A stretch of 64,000 nucleotides of DNA from Thiodiazotropha sp040507035 (GTDB lineage: Bacteria; Pseudomonadota; Gammaproteobacteria; Chromatiales; Chromatiaceae). Every line of letters starts with the position of its first letter. Position 1 is the first letter of the stretch. The translations under genes and the position numbers were made by a program. This document shows, piece by piece, positions 43,157 through 51,836 of the stretch. Location of the stretch: positions 9,013-73,012 of the forward strand of contig JBEVVR010000065.1 in the NCBI GenBank assembly GCA_040507035.1, given 5' to 3'. The notes under the pieces were generated by a model. The model searched no databases, was not told the origin of the DNA, and saw nothing but the letters and a program-made list of their open reading frames with translations.

Positions 43157-43819
43157 TCAGAGGCTAAAGCCGGTGAGGTTCAAATAGCGGCGCCTCTCAG
43201 CACCAGGTTCGCAGATATGCCCCAGCAATAGCTGGAAATCCTCTTCACGCTGCAGCGGATTGATCTCCGCCGCATTGACGATAAGCAGTGGTGAGCGATC
43301 ATAGTAGTGGAAGAAGTCGGCATAGGCATCACAGAGTTGCTGCAGATATCCTGGTTCGATGCTGCGCTCCACCTGTCGCGAGCGTCGCTTAATACGCTTC
43401 ATCAACACATCAACCGGCGCCTGAAGATAGACCACCAGGTCAGGAGGCGGCGCCTCCAAAGTCAGGTGTTCATAGACCTGCTGATAGAGCCGCAACTCAT
43501 CGGAATCGAGATTAATCTCGGCGAAGAGGCGATCCTTTTCCAGCATGAAATCGGCAATCAGATGTTGTCTGAACATATCCCCTTGGGAAAGGTCGTTCCA
43601 TTGCCGGCTACGCTGAAACAGGAAAAAGAGCTGTGCCGGTAGTGCGGCTTCCTTTGGATTGGTGTAGAAACGCTGCAGAAAGGGATTCTCCTCCGCCCGC
43701 TCCAACAGCATCTCACTGCCGAAGTGGTTGGCCAGGCGTTGCACCAAACTGGTTTTTCCAACCCCGATCGGCCCTTCCACAACAATGAAGTTCGGCTTAT
43801 CGATCGACTCGTTCAACAC
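43157..43819 (-). CDS. Deoxynucleoside kinase (dGK/dAK family)
   Basis: Phosphorylates a deoxynucleoside; members of this family act on deoxyguanosine or deoxyadenosine, and the exact substrate is not evident. The 220 residues have the P-loop GPIGVGKTS at 16-24, a DRLFAE motif near 96-101 and the Arg-rich lid KRIKRRSRQVERS near 141-153. The GTG start lies 23 bases inside the end of folK with GGGAGAGG just before it. folK followed by a P-loop kinase and panBC is a recurrent proteobacterial order. Confidence 0.9.
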   Translation of the reverse strand: MLNESIDKPNFIVVEGPIGVGKTSLVQRLANHFGSEMLLERAEENPFLQRFYTNPKEAALPAQLFFLFQRSRQWNDLSQGDMFRQHLIADFMLEKDRLFAEINLDSDELRLYQQVYEHLTLEAPPPDLVVYLQAPVDVLMKRIKRRSRQVERSIEPGYLQQLCDAYADFFHYYDRSPLLIVNAAEINPLQREEDFQLLLGHICEPGAERRRYLNLTGFSL

Positions 43820-44300
43820 CCTCTCCCGACAGCTTCAGTAACAGATCCTGTAGCCTACCCATGCCGGGAATCTCCATATCGGGCGGGGCGATCTCACTCA
43901 AGGGCAGCAGCACGAATGCCCTGTTGGCCATTTCAGGGTGGGGCACACTCAAGCGTGGTGTGTCGATTGACATGCCAGCGTATAACAACAGGTCGAGGTC
44001 GAGGGTTCGAGGTCCCCAATGTTCACCTCCGCGTTGTCTATGGTGGGCCTGCTCCAGTGCCTGTAGTTGATCCAACAATGCCTCGGGATCGAGGGTTGTC
44101 TCAAGGGATGCGGCAGCATTGATAAAGTCTGGTTGGTGTTGCGGTCCATGGGGACGCGTACGGTAGAGTGAGGAGTGTTTGCACAGGGTAATACCCCGCA
44201 AGGCATTGAGCTCCTCGAGTGCGGTTTCGACCTGTCGTTTGGGATCTTCCAGGTTGCTGCCCAAGCCGATATAGGCAGTCAACAATTGCTCCTTAGTCAT
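43797..44300 (-). CDS. folK: 2-amino-4-hydroxy-6-hydroxymethyldihydropteridine pyrophosphokinase
   Basis: Transfers pyrophosphate from ATP to the pterin precursor of folate. The 167 residues have AYIGLGSNLEDP near 9-20, the central QPDFINAA near 56-63 and the active-site GPRTLDLDLLLY at 97-108, then PHPEMANRAFVLLPL. It overlaps pcnB by eight bases and the kinase gene by 23. With folE2 at 14 kb it is the second folate gene in the window. Confidence 0.95.
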   Translation of the reverse strand: MTKEQLLTAYIGLGSNLEDPKRQVETALEELNALRGITLCKHSSLYRTRPHGPQHQPDFINAAASLETTLDPEALLDQLQALEQAHHRQRGGEHWGPRTLDLDLLLYAGMSIDTPRLSVPHPEMANRAFVLLPLSEIAPPDMEIPGMGRLQDLLLKLSGEGVERVDR

Positions 44301-45693
44301 CGCTGGATTTGTTGCTCTTGTTTTTGTTGCCGCGTCTCTTCCGGCGACGGCCTCTGCCTCGGCGTCCCTGGTCGGTCATACTCTGCTTTTGCTGACTGTT
44401 GGCTTGCTGGAAATCGGTCCACCACTTACCCAGCTCGGCTTCGACCTCCCCCGCCTCGGCACGAAGCAGGAGAAAATCGTAGGCGGCGCGAAATCGGGGA
44501 TGGGTCAATAAACGATAGGGCTTTTTTCCCTGACGCTGCTGAAAACGAGGCTGCAGCTGCCAGATATCACGCATCGGGTAGCTGAACCGCTTGGGAATGG
44601 AGATATGCCTGGTCTGCTCACTCAGCACATCACCGGCCGCGGTCTGCAGCGCCTCGATCGGTTGCAGCTCCTCGGTCAGCCGTGATTCGTAGCTGAGTCT
44701 TACCGGCTCCCAGAGCAAGACGGCAAAAAGAAATGCGGGTGTTACCGATTTTTCCTGTTGCAAACGGGCATCGGTATTGGCCAACCCCCGGTTGACGAAG
44801 GTGATGGGGAAATCGTGATCTTCGTGGGAAAGAGCCTCTTCGGTAGCCGGAAAAAGTTGTCCAAAGAGTCCGTAGTGCCGTAGTTTCTCAAAGGTTTCCA
44901 GGGCGGATCCGCCGAGAAAAAGTTTCAGCACCTCCTCATAGAGCCTGGCTGAAGGTACATCCTTGAGCAGCGGTGCCAGACGCTGCATCGGTGATTCCGT
45001 CTCCGCATCGATGATGAATCCCAGCTTGGCGGCAAAGCGAACCGCCCTCAAGAGACGCACCGGATCCTCCCTGAAGCGGCTCTCCGCATCACCCAGCAGT
45101 CGAATCACCCCATTGCGCAGATCTGCCATGCCATCGGCAAAATCGATGACCGTGAAATCACTGAGATTGTAGTAGAGGGCATTGATAGTGAAGTCCCTTC
45201 GCTGGGCATCCTCCTCCAATGTGCCGTATACGTTGTCACGTAGAATCATGCCGTTTTCTACATGACGCTCACCCTCCTCCGTGGTCTGGCTGTTACTGCG
45301 AAAAGTGGCGACTTCGATGATCTCCCGGCCAAAAAAGACATGGGCGAGGCGAAAACGTCTGCCGATCAAACGGCAGTTTCTGAACACCGACTTGACCTCT
45401 TCCGGCAGGGCGCTGGTGGCGACATCGAAATCCTTGGGTTCACGACCAAGCAGCAGGTCGCGTACCCCCCCACCCACCAGGTAGGCTTCGTACCCGGTGC
45501 TATTGAGCCTGGCGAGGACTCTAATCGCATTTCTGCTGATATTGGCGCGGGAGATAGTGTGATCATCTCGCGCTATGACAATGGGCGTCACAGGGTTTAT
45601 TGTTTCCAATCCGTGTGCGGAAGTGGAACTACGGATCATTCCGGAGAACTTCGTTTTCAGCCACTTGGCAGCTTGTTTCAAAGGTACGACCAC
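44293..45693 (-). CDS. pcnB: Poly(A) polymerase I
   Basis: Adds 3' poly(A) tails that speed RNA decay. It resembles the tRNA nucleotidyltransferase family but has the PcnB layout: VGGGVRDLLLGREPKDFDVAT at 73-93 with the metal-binding Asp88/Asp90, RRFRLAHVFFG near 111-121, RDFTINALYYN near 165-175, and a strongly basic C-terminus (RGRGRRRKRR near 445-455). The GTG at 45693 gives 466 residues; an ATG at 45639 is an alternative. It heads pcnB-folK-dNK-panBCD. Confidence 0.93.
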   Translation of the reverse strand: MVVPLKQAAKWLKTKFSGMIRSSTSAHGLETINPVTPIVIARDDHTISRANISRNAIRVLARLNSTGYEAYLVGGGVRDLLLGREPKDFDVATSALPEEVKSVFRNCRLIGRRFRLAHVFFGREIIEVATFRSNSQTTEEGERHVENGMILRDNVYGTLEEDAQRRDFTINALYYNLSDFTVIDFADGMADLRNGVIRLLGDAESRFREDPVRLLRAVRFAAKLGFIIDAETESPMQRLAPLLKDVPSARLYEEVLKLFLGGSALETFEKLRHYGLFGQLFPATEEALSHEDHDFPITFVNRGLANTDARLQQEKSVTPAFLFAVLLWEPVRLSYESRLTEELQPIEALQTAAGDVLSEQTRHISIPKRFSYPMRDIWQLQPRFQQRQGKKPYRLLTHPRFRAAYDFLLLRAEAGEVEAELGKWWTDFQQANSQQKQSMTDQGRRGRGRRRKRRGNKNKSNKSSDD

Positions 45694-45717
45694 TGAGCGT
45701 TTTTTTTAACCAGGTGA

Positions 45718-45745
45718 TTGAGCCTGGCAACCAAGTCAGTATAAT
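45718..45745 (+). promoter_or_regulatory. Promoter of tRNA-Glu
   Basis: TTGAGC at 45718-45723 and a consensus TATAAT at 45740-45745 are separated by 16 bases and lie 21 bases before the tRNA. It would drive the tRNA as a single-gene unit. Confidence 0.7.
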
Positions 45746-45765
45746 ACCGCCTTTCGTGAGAAACT

Positions 45766-45840
45766 GCTCCCTTCGTCTAGTGGTTAGGACGCTGGCCTCT
45801 CACGCCGGTAACAGGGGTTCGAATCCCCTAGGGAGTACCA
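45766..45840 (+). tRNA. tRNA-Glu (anticodon CTC)
   Basis: The 75 bases include an encoded CCA end. The acceptor stem pairs GCTCCCT with AGGGAGT (one G-T pair), the anticodon stem is CTGGC/GCCGG with loop CTCTCAC, placing CTC at 45799-45801, and the T arm is CAGGG-GTTCGAA-CCCCT-like. It closely resembles enteric tRNA-Glu apart from the CTC anticodon, which reads GAG. It has its own promoter and terminator. Confidence 0.96.
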
Positions 45841-45850
45841 AATAGAGAAA

Positions 45851-45876
45851 GGCCGCCAAGTTGCGGCCTTTTTTTT
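45851..45876 (+). terminator. Terminator of tRNA-Glu
   Basis: GGCCGC-caagtt-GCGGCC (45851-45868) is followed by eight T residues, ten bases after the tRNA. The end of the T tract overlaps the stop codon of the convergent galU. Confidence 0.9.
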
Positions 45877-46759
45877 AAAGATCTTTGGATAACTCACTGA
45901 GATATTTACGAAACTCTTCTCCCAGTTCCTCGTGTGACAGGCCATATTCAACACTCGCCTCAAGATAGCCGAGTTTACTCCCGCAATCGTAGCGCTTGCC
46001 TTTTACCCGGTAGACCCTGACCTTCTCATATTTCAGCAGCTCTGCGATGGCATCGGTGAGTTGTATTTCTCCGCCGGCGCCGCGACCGGTCTGTTTGATC
46101 AGTTCGAAGATCCGCGGCGTCAGGATATAGCGACCTACCACCGCGAGATTGGAGGGCGCATCCTCCGGTTTCGGCTTTTCCACAATCGAAGTGATAATAG
46201 CCGTCTCACCATCATCATCCTCGACCTCCACGATGCCGTATTTATATGTCTCCTCGTGAGGAACCTCTTCGACCAGGATTACGCTGCATTGATAGCGTTC
46301 GTAGATCTTGGCCATCTGCTCAATGGCACCGATACCCTCGTCGCCCCGTATCAGGTCATCGGCCAAAATCACCGCAAATGGCTCATCCGCAACCACCGGC
46401 TCGGCACAGAGTACCGCATGCCCCAGCCCCAAGGCTTCTGCTTGCCTCAAGTAGATACAACTGACGTCAGGGGGGAGGACATTTTGAACCTTCTGCAAAA
46501 GTGATGACTTCCCGGCTTCCTGCAGTTCACTCTCTAACTCATAGGCCTTGTCGAAATGATCGGGTATGGAGCGTTTATTTCGACCGGTAACAAATACCAA
46601 TGATGTCACACCCGCCTCTTCCGCCTCCTCTGCTGCATACTGGATCAGGGGTTTGTCTACTATCGGCAGCATCTCCTTGGGATTAGCCTTGGTCGCGGGT
46701 AGAAAACGTGTCCCCATACCCGCAACGGGGAATACTGCCTTTCTTATCTTTTTAACCAT
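45875..46759 (-). CDS. galU: UTP-glucose-1-phosphate uridylyltransferase
   Basis: Makes UDP-glucose for envelope polysaccharides from glucose 1-phosphate. With the ATG at 46759 it has 294 residues; AGGAG lies five bases upstream and decides against a TTG five codons earlier that sits in front of that site. GMGTRFLPATKA near 14-25 and KEMLPIVDKPLIQY near 28-41 are the nucleotide- and sugar-binding motifs. It follows pyrF by 81 bases, with a copy of the short dispersed repeat between, and competes with GlgC for glucose 1-phosphate. Confidence 0.96.
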   Translation of the reverse strand: MVKKIRKAVFPVAGMGTRFLPATKANPKEMLPIVDKPLIQYAAEEAEEAGVTSLVFVTGRNKRSIPDHFDKAYELESELQEAGKSSLLQKVQNVLPPDVSCIYLRQAEALGLGHAVLCAEPVVADEPFAVILADDLIRGDEGIGAIEQMAKIYERYQCSVILVEEVPHEETYKYGIVEVEDDDGETAIITSIVEKPKPEDAPSNLAVVGRYILTPRIFELIKQTGRGAGGEIQLTDAIAELLKYEKVRVYRVKGKRYDCGSKLGYLEASVEYGLSHEELGEEFRKYLSELSKDL

Positions 46760-46778
46760 TACAACTCCTATCAAGCCT

Positions 46779-46798
46779 AGGGTCTGTTAGCATTAATC
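46779..46798. repeat. Diverged copy of the short dispersed repeat
   Basis: AGGGTCTGTTAGCATTAATC matches AGGGCCTGTTAACACTAATC at 43109 with four differences. It lies 20 bases upstream of the galU start. Confidence 0.35.
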
Positions 46799-46840
46799 CA
46801 GCATACAAGGTTCCATGTGATTGGTCCCTGCCTTAGATCA

Positions 46841-47548
46841 TTATATATTGGCTGCGATCTCCTGATTGATCGCTAGCAGGGCCTGCACAGGATCTGCCGC
46901 TGCGGTGATCGGTCTGCCCACAACCAGATAACTCGATCCTGCATTGATTGCCTCCGCGGGTGTCATCACCCGACGCTGATCGTCCTGGGTTGCCTGTTTG
47001 GGGCGGACACCGGGTGTCACGAGAAGGAACTCAGTCCCCAAATCCCGGCGCAACCCTTCCGCTTCCCTGGGTGAGCAGACCACGCCATCCAGCCCCGCCT
47101 CTTGGGTCAGTCTGGCCAGACGGGATACGTTCTCAGCCGGGTCGGCGGAAAAACCGATCTCTTGGATCTCCTCGCCCGAGAGACTGGTAAGGATGGTAAC
47201 AGCAACCAGCAATGGCCTATGGTTCTTGATCTCCAGACGCTCGCGGGCAGTCTCCATCATTCTGCGGCCGCCGGATGCATGCAGATTGATCATCCATACA
47301 CCGAGATCGGCAGCCGCATCACAGGCCGCTGCCACGGTATTGGGGATATCGTGAAACTTAAGATCGAGAAACAGATCGAAACCGTGCCCCCTCAAGGTCT
47401 CCACCAGGGGAGGACCATAGCGGGTGAACATCTCCTTACCCAGTTTGAGTCGGCAGAGCGAGGGATCCAAGCGTTCAACAAGGGCCAGTGCCTGCTCCTG
47501 ATCAGCATAATCGAGTGCGACAATGACCCTGGAATCACTGTTGTTCAT
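46841..47548 (-). CDS. pyrF: Orotidine 5'-phosphate decarboxylase
   Basis: Final step of UMP synthesis. The 235 residues show VALDYAD near 10-16, the catalytic LDLKFHDIPNTV near 61-72 with its Asp/Lys network, and the phosphate-binding VVGRPIT near 210-216. lapA-lapB-pyrF is a conserved gammaproteobacterial order and is kept here, 43 bases after lapB. Confidence 0.96.
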   Translation of the reverse strand: MNNSDSRVIVALDYADQEQALALVERLDPSLCRLKLGKEMFTRYGPPLVETLRGHGFDLFLDLKFHDIPNTVAAACDAAADLGVWMINLHASGGRRMMETARERLEIKNHRPLLVAVTILTSLSGEEIQEIGFSADPAENVSRLARLTQEAGLDGVVCSPREAEGLRRDLGTEFLLVTPGVRPKQATQDDQRRVMTPAEAINAGSSYLVVGRPITAAADPVQALLAINQEIAANI

Positions 47549-47591
47549 AACTTCTCTACCTTATTTCGTTCTCTGGGTACGGGAATTCGGG

Positions 47592-48779
47592 TTAGCTCAG
47601 TGCATTGGCCTTGATGCTACGGGTAAGCCCCTGCTGTGGTTTGATCTCACCCCAGGTCTTACAGCTCGGGCAGTGCCAATGTAACTTTTTCGCGGTAAAG
47701 CCACAGTGTTCACACTGATAGGACGGTTGTCTCTCCAGCAGTTTCATCACTGATTGCAGAAGCACTTCCAAGGTCTCTTTTGGGCTCTCTTCGCTACGTT
47801 GTAGATTTAGCCGCACCAAGCGCTCCAGGCCTTTCAAGTCAGGTGCCTCTTCCAGGTGTCTCAGCATGGCATCCACGGCGGCACCCGCCCCCTCTTTTTC
47901 CACAATCATCTCGGAGAGTATCATCATCGCTTCCGTGCAGTGGTGACGTTTGTACAATTGCTGAAGATATTCGAAGAGTTCGGGTTGTCTCCCGAGCTTT
48001 CTGTAACACTCGACCAATCTGGGCAGGACTTCAGACAGGTAGATGGGATCGTTGTCCTCAACCTGCTGCAACAGCTTCACCACCGATCGACAATCTCCCC
48101 GGGTGTAATCGATCTCGGCCTGCAACAGCAATGCCCGTACATTGCTCCGCTGCACTTGTTGCGCCCGCTTAAGATATCCCTCAGCAGCCGATATATTCTG
48201 CTCACTCAACATCTGTTCGGCTAATTCGCAATAGAAATGGGCAACTGCATTCGGCAGTGACGGATAGTGCGATGCCGAGATTTTTTCGGCAACATCCAGA
48301 CATCGCTGCCACTCTTTCTCCTGTTGATAGATTTCCAACAGGTAGGTGTAGGCCTGCTCGTTATAGAGTCGCAGCTCGGTCAATTCGAGAAACAGGTTTT
48401 CGGCACGATCAAAAAGTCCTGCCCGCATATAGTCCTGCCCCAGTTCAAGCAATGCCTGGGCACGTTGTTCCCGATTCAAGCTGGGTCTGGCTATCAGGTT
48501 TTGGTGGATACGAATAGCACGATCCACCTCACCCCGCCGCCGAAACAGGTTACCCAGGGCAAGATGGGTCTCCACGGTATCGCTATCCACATCCAACAGT
48601 TCGATAAATAGATCGATTGCCTTGTCAGGCTGCTCATTCAACAGATAGTTGAGCCCCTTGAAATAGACAGGCGCAATCTGCTGGGGTTGTTTTTGCTTCT
48701 TTCTCGCCATACCGCGCCTTGCCGTATACCATCCGGATGCGGCAGCCACAGGTAGCAGCAGGAGTAGTAGCTCAATCAC
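47592..48779 (-). CDS. lapB: Lipopolysaccharide assembly protein B (TPR, rubredoxin-like)
   Basis: Regulates lipopolysaccharide synthesis in Escherichia coli by presenting LpxC to FtsH. An N-terminal membrane helix (about 2-16) is followed by TPR-like helices through the middle and a C-terminal rubredoxin-like knuckle with paired cysteines, CEHCG and CPSCKTWG. I chose the GTG at 48779, preceded by GAGGTG, giving 395 residues close to enteric LapB; an in-frame start 19 codons earlier would place polar residues before the helix. It follows lapA by 90 bases. Confidence 0.93.
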   Translation of the reverse strand: MIELLLLLLPVAAASGWYTARRGMARKKQKQPQQIAPVYFKGLNYLLNEQPDKAIDLFIELLDVDSDTVETHLALGNLFRRRGEVDRAIRIHQNLIARPSLNREQRAQALLELGQDYMRAGLFDRAENLFLELTELRLYNEQAYTYLLEIYQQEKEWQRCLDVAEKISASHYPSLPNAVAHFYCELAEQMLSEQNISAAEGYLKRAQQVQRSNVRALLLQAEIDYTRGDCRSVVKLLQQVEDNDPIYLSEVLPRLVECYRKLGRQPELFEYLQQLYKRHHCTEAMMILSEMIVEKEGAGAAVDAMLRHLEEAPDLKGLERLVRLNLQRSEESPKETLEVLLQSVMKLLERQPSYQCEHCGFTAKKLHWHCPSCKTWGEIKPQQGLTRSIKANALS

Positions 48780-48869
48780 CCGACACCTCGAGAACAATCC
48801 CTGTAGAACCGAGTCGACCTGGGGTGGGAACGGCAAACACTGAATGGCCTGAAACGCGCATCAAGACGG

Positions 48870-49157
48870 TTACTGCTCCTTCAGTGGCAGGGCGCGAAGA
48901 TTGTTAACCTCTTCGCTCACCATTTGACTACGTTTTTTAAGGGTATGGATCTCTCTTTTCAGCGCCAATACCTTTCCGGTCCCGGCCAGGACACCCAGCA
49001 CAACACCCATGCCCAGAGCGATTGTCACGATGAGTGACAGGGGAAGATCCCGAATGCCAAAATAGTAGTTAAAGCCAACAGGATCCGCATTGAGGACCGC
49101 AAAGGCCGCACCCACGATCATGATCAGGATGATAATTACGAGTTTAATGAATCGCAT
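48870..49157 (-). CDS. lapA: Lipopolysaccharide assembly protein A
   Basis: Small inner-membrane protein that works with LapB. The 95 residues have two membrane helices (about 5-23 and 42-63) around a short FNYYFGIRDLPLSL stretch, then a coiled-coil tail (66-90). The adjacent ihfB and rpsA seen upstream in many relatives are absent; the next upstream gene is on the far side of a 305-base gap. Confidence 0.93.
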   Translation of the reverse strand: MRFIKLVIIILIMIVGAAFAVLNADPVGFNYYFGIRDLPLSLIVTIALGMGVVLGVLAGTGKVLALKREIHTLKKRSQMVSEEVNNLRALPLKEQ

Positions 49158-49462
49158 CAGAGGTACCGTATTCCACTCTCAGAAGACCATTCTCGCCTAC
49201 TGCCGTCCAGTTTGAAATAGCCAAAATGGAAGAACAGGGCTAGAGAAAGCAGAGTTTTTGCCTAGGTCACAATTGTTTTCACCGATATTGGGCTCGATAG
49301 ATCGATGACACGGCCTGTCACCGCGTGAGACCAGGGAAGGCTTTGGGGATATCGGCGCCACGCTGCCTCTAACTTGACAATATCAACGCCGAGTCTCACC
49401 GCAACCAAATGGCTGCAGGGAAAGACCCGGTTTAAGCGTGAGATTCGGCTATGGATTGGATG
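49158..49462. other. Intergenic region upstream of lapA
   Basis: About 305 bases between the start of lapA and the stop of the fliK-like gene. I see no gene, RNA or terminator with a clear T tract. It should contain the promoter of lapA-lapB-pyrF. Confidence 0.4.
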
Positions 49463-50458
49463 CTAGGCGTAGATATCCAAGAGACCGTCGCCACTTGCAA
49501 CCCAAACTTGACGGGATGTCGCCGCCTGCTCATGGATCGACGCATCCCCACTGAACTGACCACTGCTGCCAAATCGGGCTTTTTCATCCCCTGCAGATTC
49601 ACCCGCTTGCTGTTGCCCCACGTCAACATTGGCAAGGTTGAGGTTAATCTCGCCAAACTGCTCCCGCAGGCGCGGAATCGAGGCCTCCAGGGCCTCCCTG
49701 GTGGGGGCTTGCGCAGCGACAAAGGTAACGCTGGTCTGGTCATTATGCACCGATATCCTAATCTCCAACGGCCCCAGGTTGGGGGGGTTGAGCTTGATCT
49801 CGGCCTGCTGGATATTTTGACCAACCATCCATTGGATCCGCTCTCCCACCGCCCTGTCCCATCCAGCCTGACCCATGGGAATATCCAAGGGCATCATGAT
49901 CGCTGGCCTTATGCCCGTGGTTGAACCGGCCACCGCTTGTGGTGAGAGGAGAGACAGTTGACTTCCTGTCTCTATTGATCTCCCTGTTTCAACGATCTGC
50001 CTACCCAAATCAAACAGTTGCAGCTTCAACTCCTGGGATTGGCCGGTTTCGGTCAACTTCTGGATCAGTAACCCCGGCTGAATCGACTGCGGTTGCTGCT
50101 GCATGGGTTTAACCAGAGCGTTCTCTACCAACCCGGACTCGGTCAACAGCGGCTGCCGTGGCAGCGGCAGAGACGGCAAGGGTTTGCCGTCCACCAGGAG
50201 TGATAGCGGCAAGACCCTGCCATCACTGGGTTGTGCTAGTTGGCCCTGCAGGGTCTCTACAGACCCGGTTGGCAGGGAGAGTAGCAGCACGGCCTCATCA
50301 CCCTTGGCCATCAACAGCTCGTTCAAGGCCTGATCGAATGACACCCCGAGAATCTCCCCGTTTGCCGTAACCTGGGCGTAGAGATCACCGGCTTCGGTAG
50401 GATTGGCGGTTGCTAGCTTACCCCCTTGAACCTGGGGCATGAGTTCTATCTGTATCAT
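49463..50458 (-). CDS. FliK-like protein (flagellar hook-length control, C-terminal domain)
   Basis: The C-terminal part has the FliK switch-domain pattern: RIQWMVGQNIQQAEIKLNPP (about 209-228), LGPLEIRISVHNDQTSVTF (230-248) and LREQFGEINLNLANVDV (265-281). The N-terminal half is Gln/Pro/Leu-rich without a known domain. At 331 residues it is shorter than most FliK proteins. No flagellar gene is nearby; it follows a small lipoprotein downstream of dapB. It may be a second FliK-like protein with another job. Confidence 0.8.
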   Translation of the reverse strand: MIQIELMPQVQGGKLATANPTEAGDLYAQVTANGEILGVSFDQALNELLMAKGDEAVLLLSLPTGSVETLQGQLAQPSDGRVLPLSLLVDGKPLPSLPLPRQPLLTESGLVENALVKPMQQQPQSIQPGLLIQKLTETGQSQELKLQLFDLGRQIVETGRSIETGSQLSLLSPQAVAGSTTGIRPAIMMPLDIPMGQAGWDRAVGERIQWMVGQNIQQAEIKLNPPNLGPLEIRISVHNDQTSVTFVAAQAPTREALEASIPRLREQFGEINLNLANVDVGQQQAGESAGDEKARFGSSGQFSGDASIHEQAATSRQVWVASGDGLLDIYA

Positions 50459-50520
50459 GGCTTAACCTGTCGTTGTCGCATCCAGTCGACAATAGGAATG
50501 CAGGTTCCGGGCCAGCTTAT

Positions 50521-51006
50521 CTACAAGGCAAAATCCTCAGGCCTGGCACGTCGCCACTGCGCCGTGCGCAGCAGCCACTCCCCTTCGTTGTGTTGCACGA
50601 ACAGGAGCTGCAGCCGAAGCAGGTCTCCACGCCACTGGGAGAGCCCTCTTTCCAGCGCCTGGGGGGATGCAGCGAGTCCGGCGAAAACCACGACTTGTGC
50701 ATCCCCTGACGCAAGCAATTCGATCTGATCGATTTTCGAGAGGATATGGATCGACTTGTGGCGCATGAAATAGCCGACAAGCATCGTCCTCAATGCCCTG
50801 AAATCACGTCCTTCACTGTCACTATAAGCACTATCCACAAAGCCCATCGCGGAGGAGAGATCGCGGGACTCGAGATGGGTTTCAGCCTGGCTCAGCAGCT
50901 GCTGCAGCTGCTGCTCCACACTCAACGGCTGTTCGCTACAACCGGCAGTCAATAAAGTGAGAAACAATAGCGCAGCATGGTAGCGACTGATCGGGAAAAT
51001 GGCCAC
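50521..51006 (-). CDS. Small lipoprotein of unknown function
   Basis: A signal peptide ends in the lipobox LLTAGC, with Cys23 as the lipidated residue, so it should be membrane-attached. The mature part of about 139 residues is helical at first (QQLQQLLSQAETHLE) and then strand-rich, ending in WLLRTAQWRRARP, somewhat like NTF2-type folds; the family is not recognised. The GTG at 51006 lies three bases after dapB, so they are cotranscribed. It is followed by the fliK-like gene. Confidence 0.7.
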   Translation of the reverse strand: MAIFPISRYHAALLFLTLLTAGCSEQPLSVEQQLQQLLSQAETHLESRDLSSAMGFVDSAYSDSEGRDFRALRTMLVGYFMRHKSIHILSKIDQIELLASGDAQVVVFAGLAASPQALERGLSQWRGDLLRLQLLFVQHNEGEWLLRTAQWRRARPEDFAL

Positions 51007-51009
51007 AGG

Positions 51010-51813
51010 TTATCTCAGACTCAGCACGTCCTGCATATCGAATAACCCCTGCTCCTTGGAAACCACCCACGCCGCCGCCCGCATCGCGCCGCGGGCAAAG
51101 TTCATTCGGTTTGATGCCTTGTGCACAACCTCCACTCGCTCACCCTCCATGGCAAACCAGACGCTGTGTTCCCCGACTACATCTCCCGCGCGAATGGTCT
51201 CGAAACCGATGGTCTTGCCATCCCGCGGACCGGTCTTACCCTCCCGGCCATAGACGGCACAGCTCTTCAAGTCCCGTCCCAGGGTATCGGCAACCACTTC
51301 ACCCAGCCTCAAAGCAGTACCGGATGGGGCATCGACCTTGTGCCTGTGGTGTGCCTCGATGATCTCTATATCCGCATCGTCTCCCAAGGTTTTCGCGGCC
51401 ATCTCAACCAGTTTGAAGCAGAGATTTACCCCGACACTCATGTTGGGCGCAAACACCATCGCGATATCTTCGGCGCCATCTCTCAAGGTCTGTTTTTCTG
51501 CTTCACCGAGACCGGTGGTGCCAATCACCATGCGCTTTCCCGCCTCGCGGCAGATCGACAGATGGTCCATGGTTGCAGCGGGGGCGGTGAAATCGATCAC
51601 CACATCGAAGTCATCGACAACAGCTTGCAGATCGGAGACCAGGAGCACATCAAGCGGACCAACACCCGCCAGTACACCGGCATCATGCCCAAGAAAGCTG
51701 CTCTGTGGACGCTCCGTTGCCGCACCCAAGATCAGCCCGTCGCTCTCATGCACTGCCGTTACCAGAGATCGCCCCATGCGTCCCGCTGCACCAACCACTG
51801 CGATTTTTGTCAT
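51010..51813 (-). CDS. dapB: 4-hydroxy-tetrahydrodipicolinate reductase
   Basis: Second committed step of lysine and diaminopimelate synthesis. The 267 residues contain VGAAGRMGRSL near 7-17 (dinucleotide binding), DFTAPAATMDHL near 74-85, and EAHHRHKVDAPSGTAL near 154-169 with the catalytic His and Lys. It lies 23 bases after dnaJ, a common gammaproteobacterial neighbour. Confidence 0.96.
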   Translation of the reverse strand: MTKIAVVGAAGRMGRSLVTAVHESDGLILGAATERPQSSFLGHDAGVLAGVGPLDVLLVSDLQAVVDDFDVVIDFTAPAATMDHLSICREAGKRMVIGTTGLGEAEKQTLRDGAEDIAMVFAPNMSVGVNLCFKLVEMAAKTLGDDADIEIIEAHHRHKVDAPSGTALRLGEVVADTLGRDLKSCAVYGREGKTGPRDGKTIGFETIRAGDVVGEHSVWFAMEGERVEVVHKASNRMNFARGAMRAAAWVVSKEQGLFDMQDVLSLR

Positions 51814-51836
51814 CCGATCCGCCCCTTAGAGACCTA

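Noticed and set aside
45366..45845. Coding frame through tRNA-Glu on the plus strand
   Set aside because: The cloverleaf with CTC anticodon, encoded CCA, promoter and terminator explain the segment fully.
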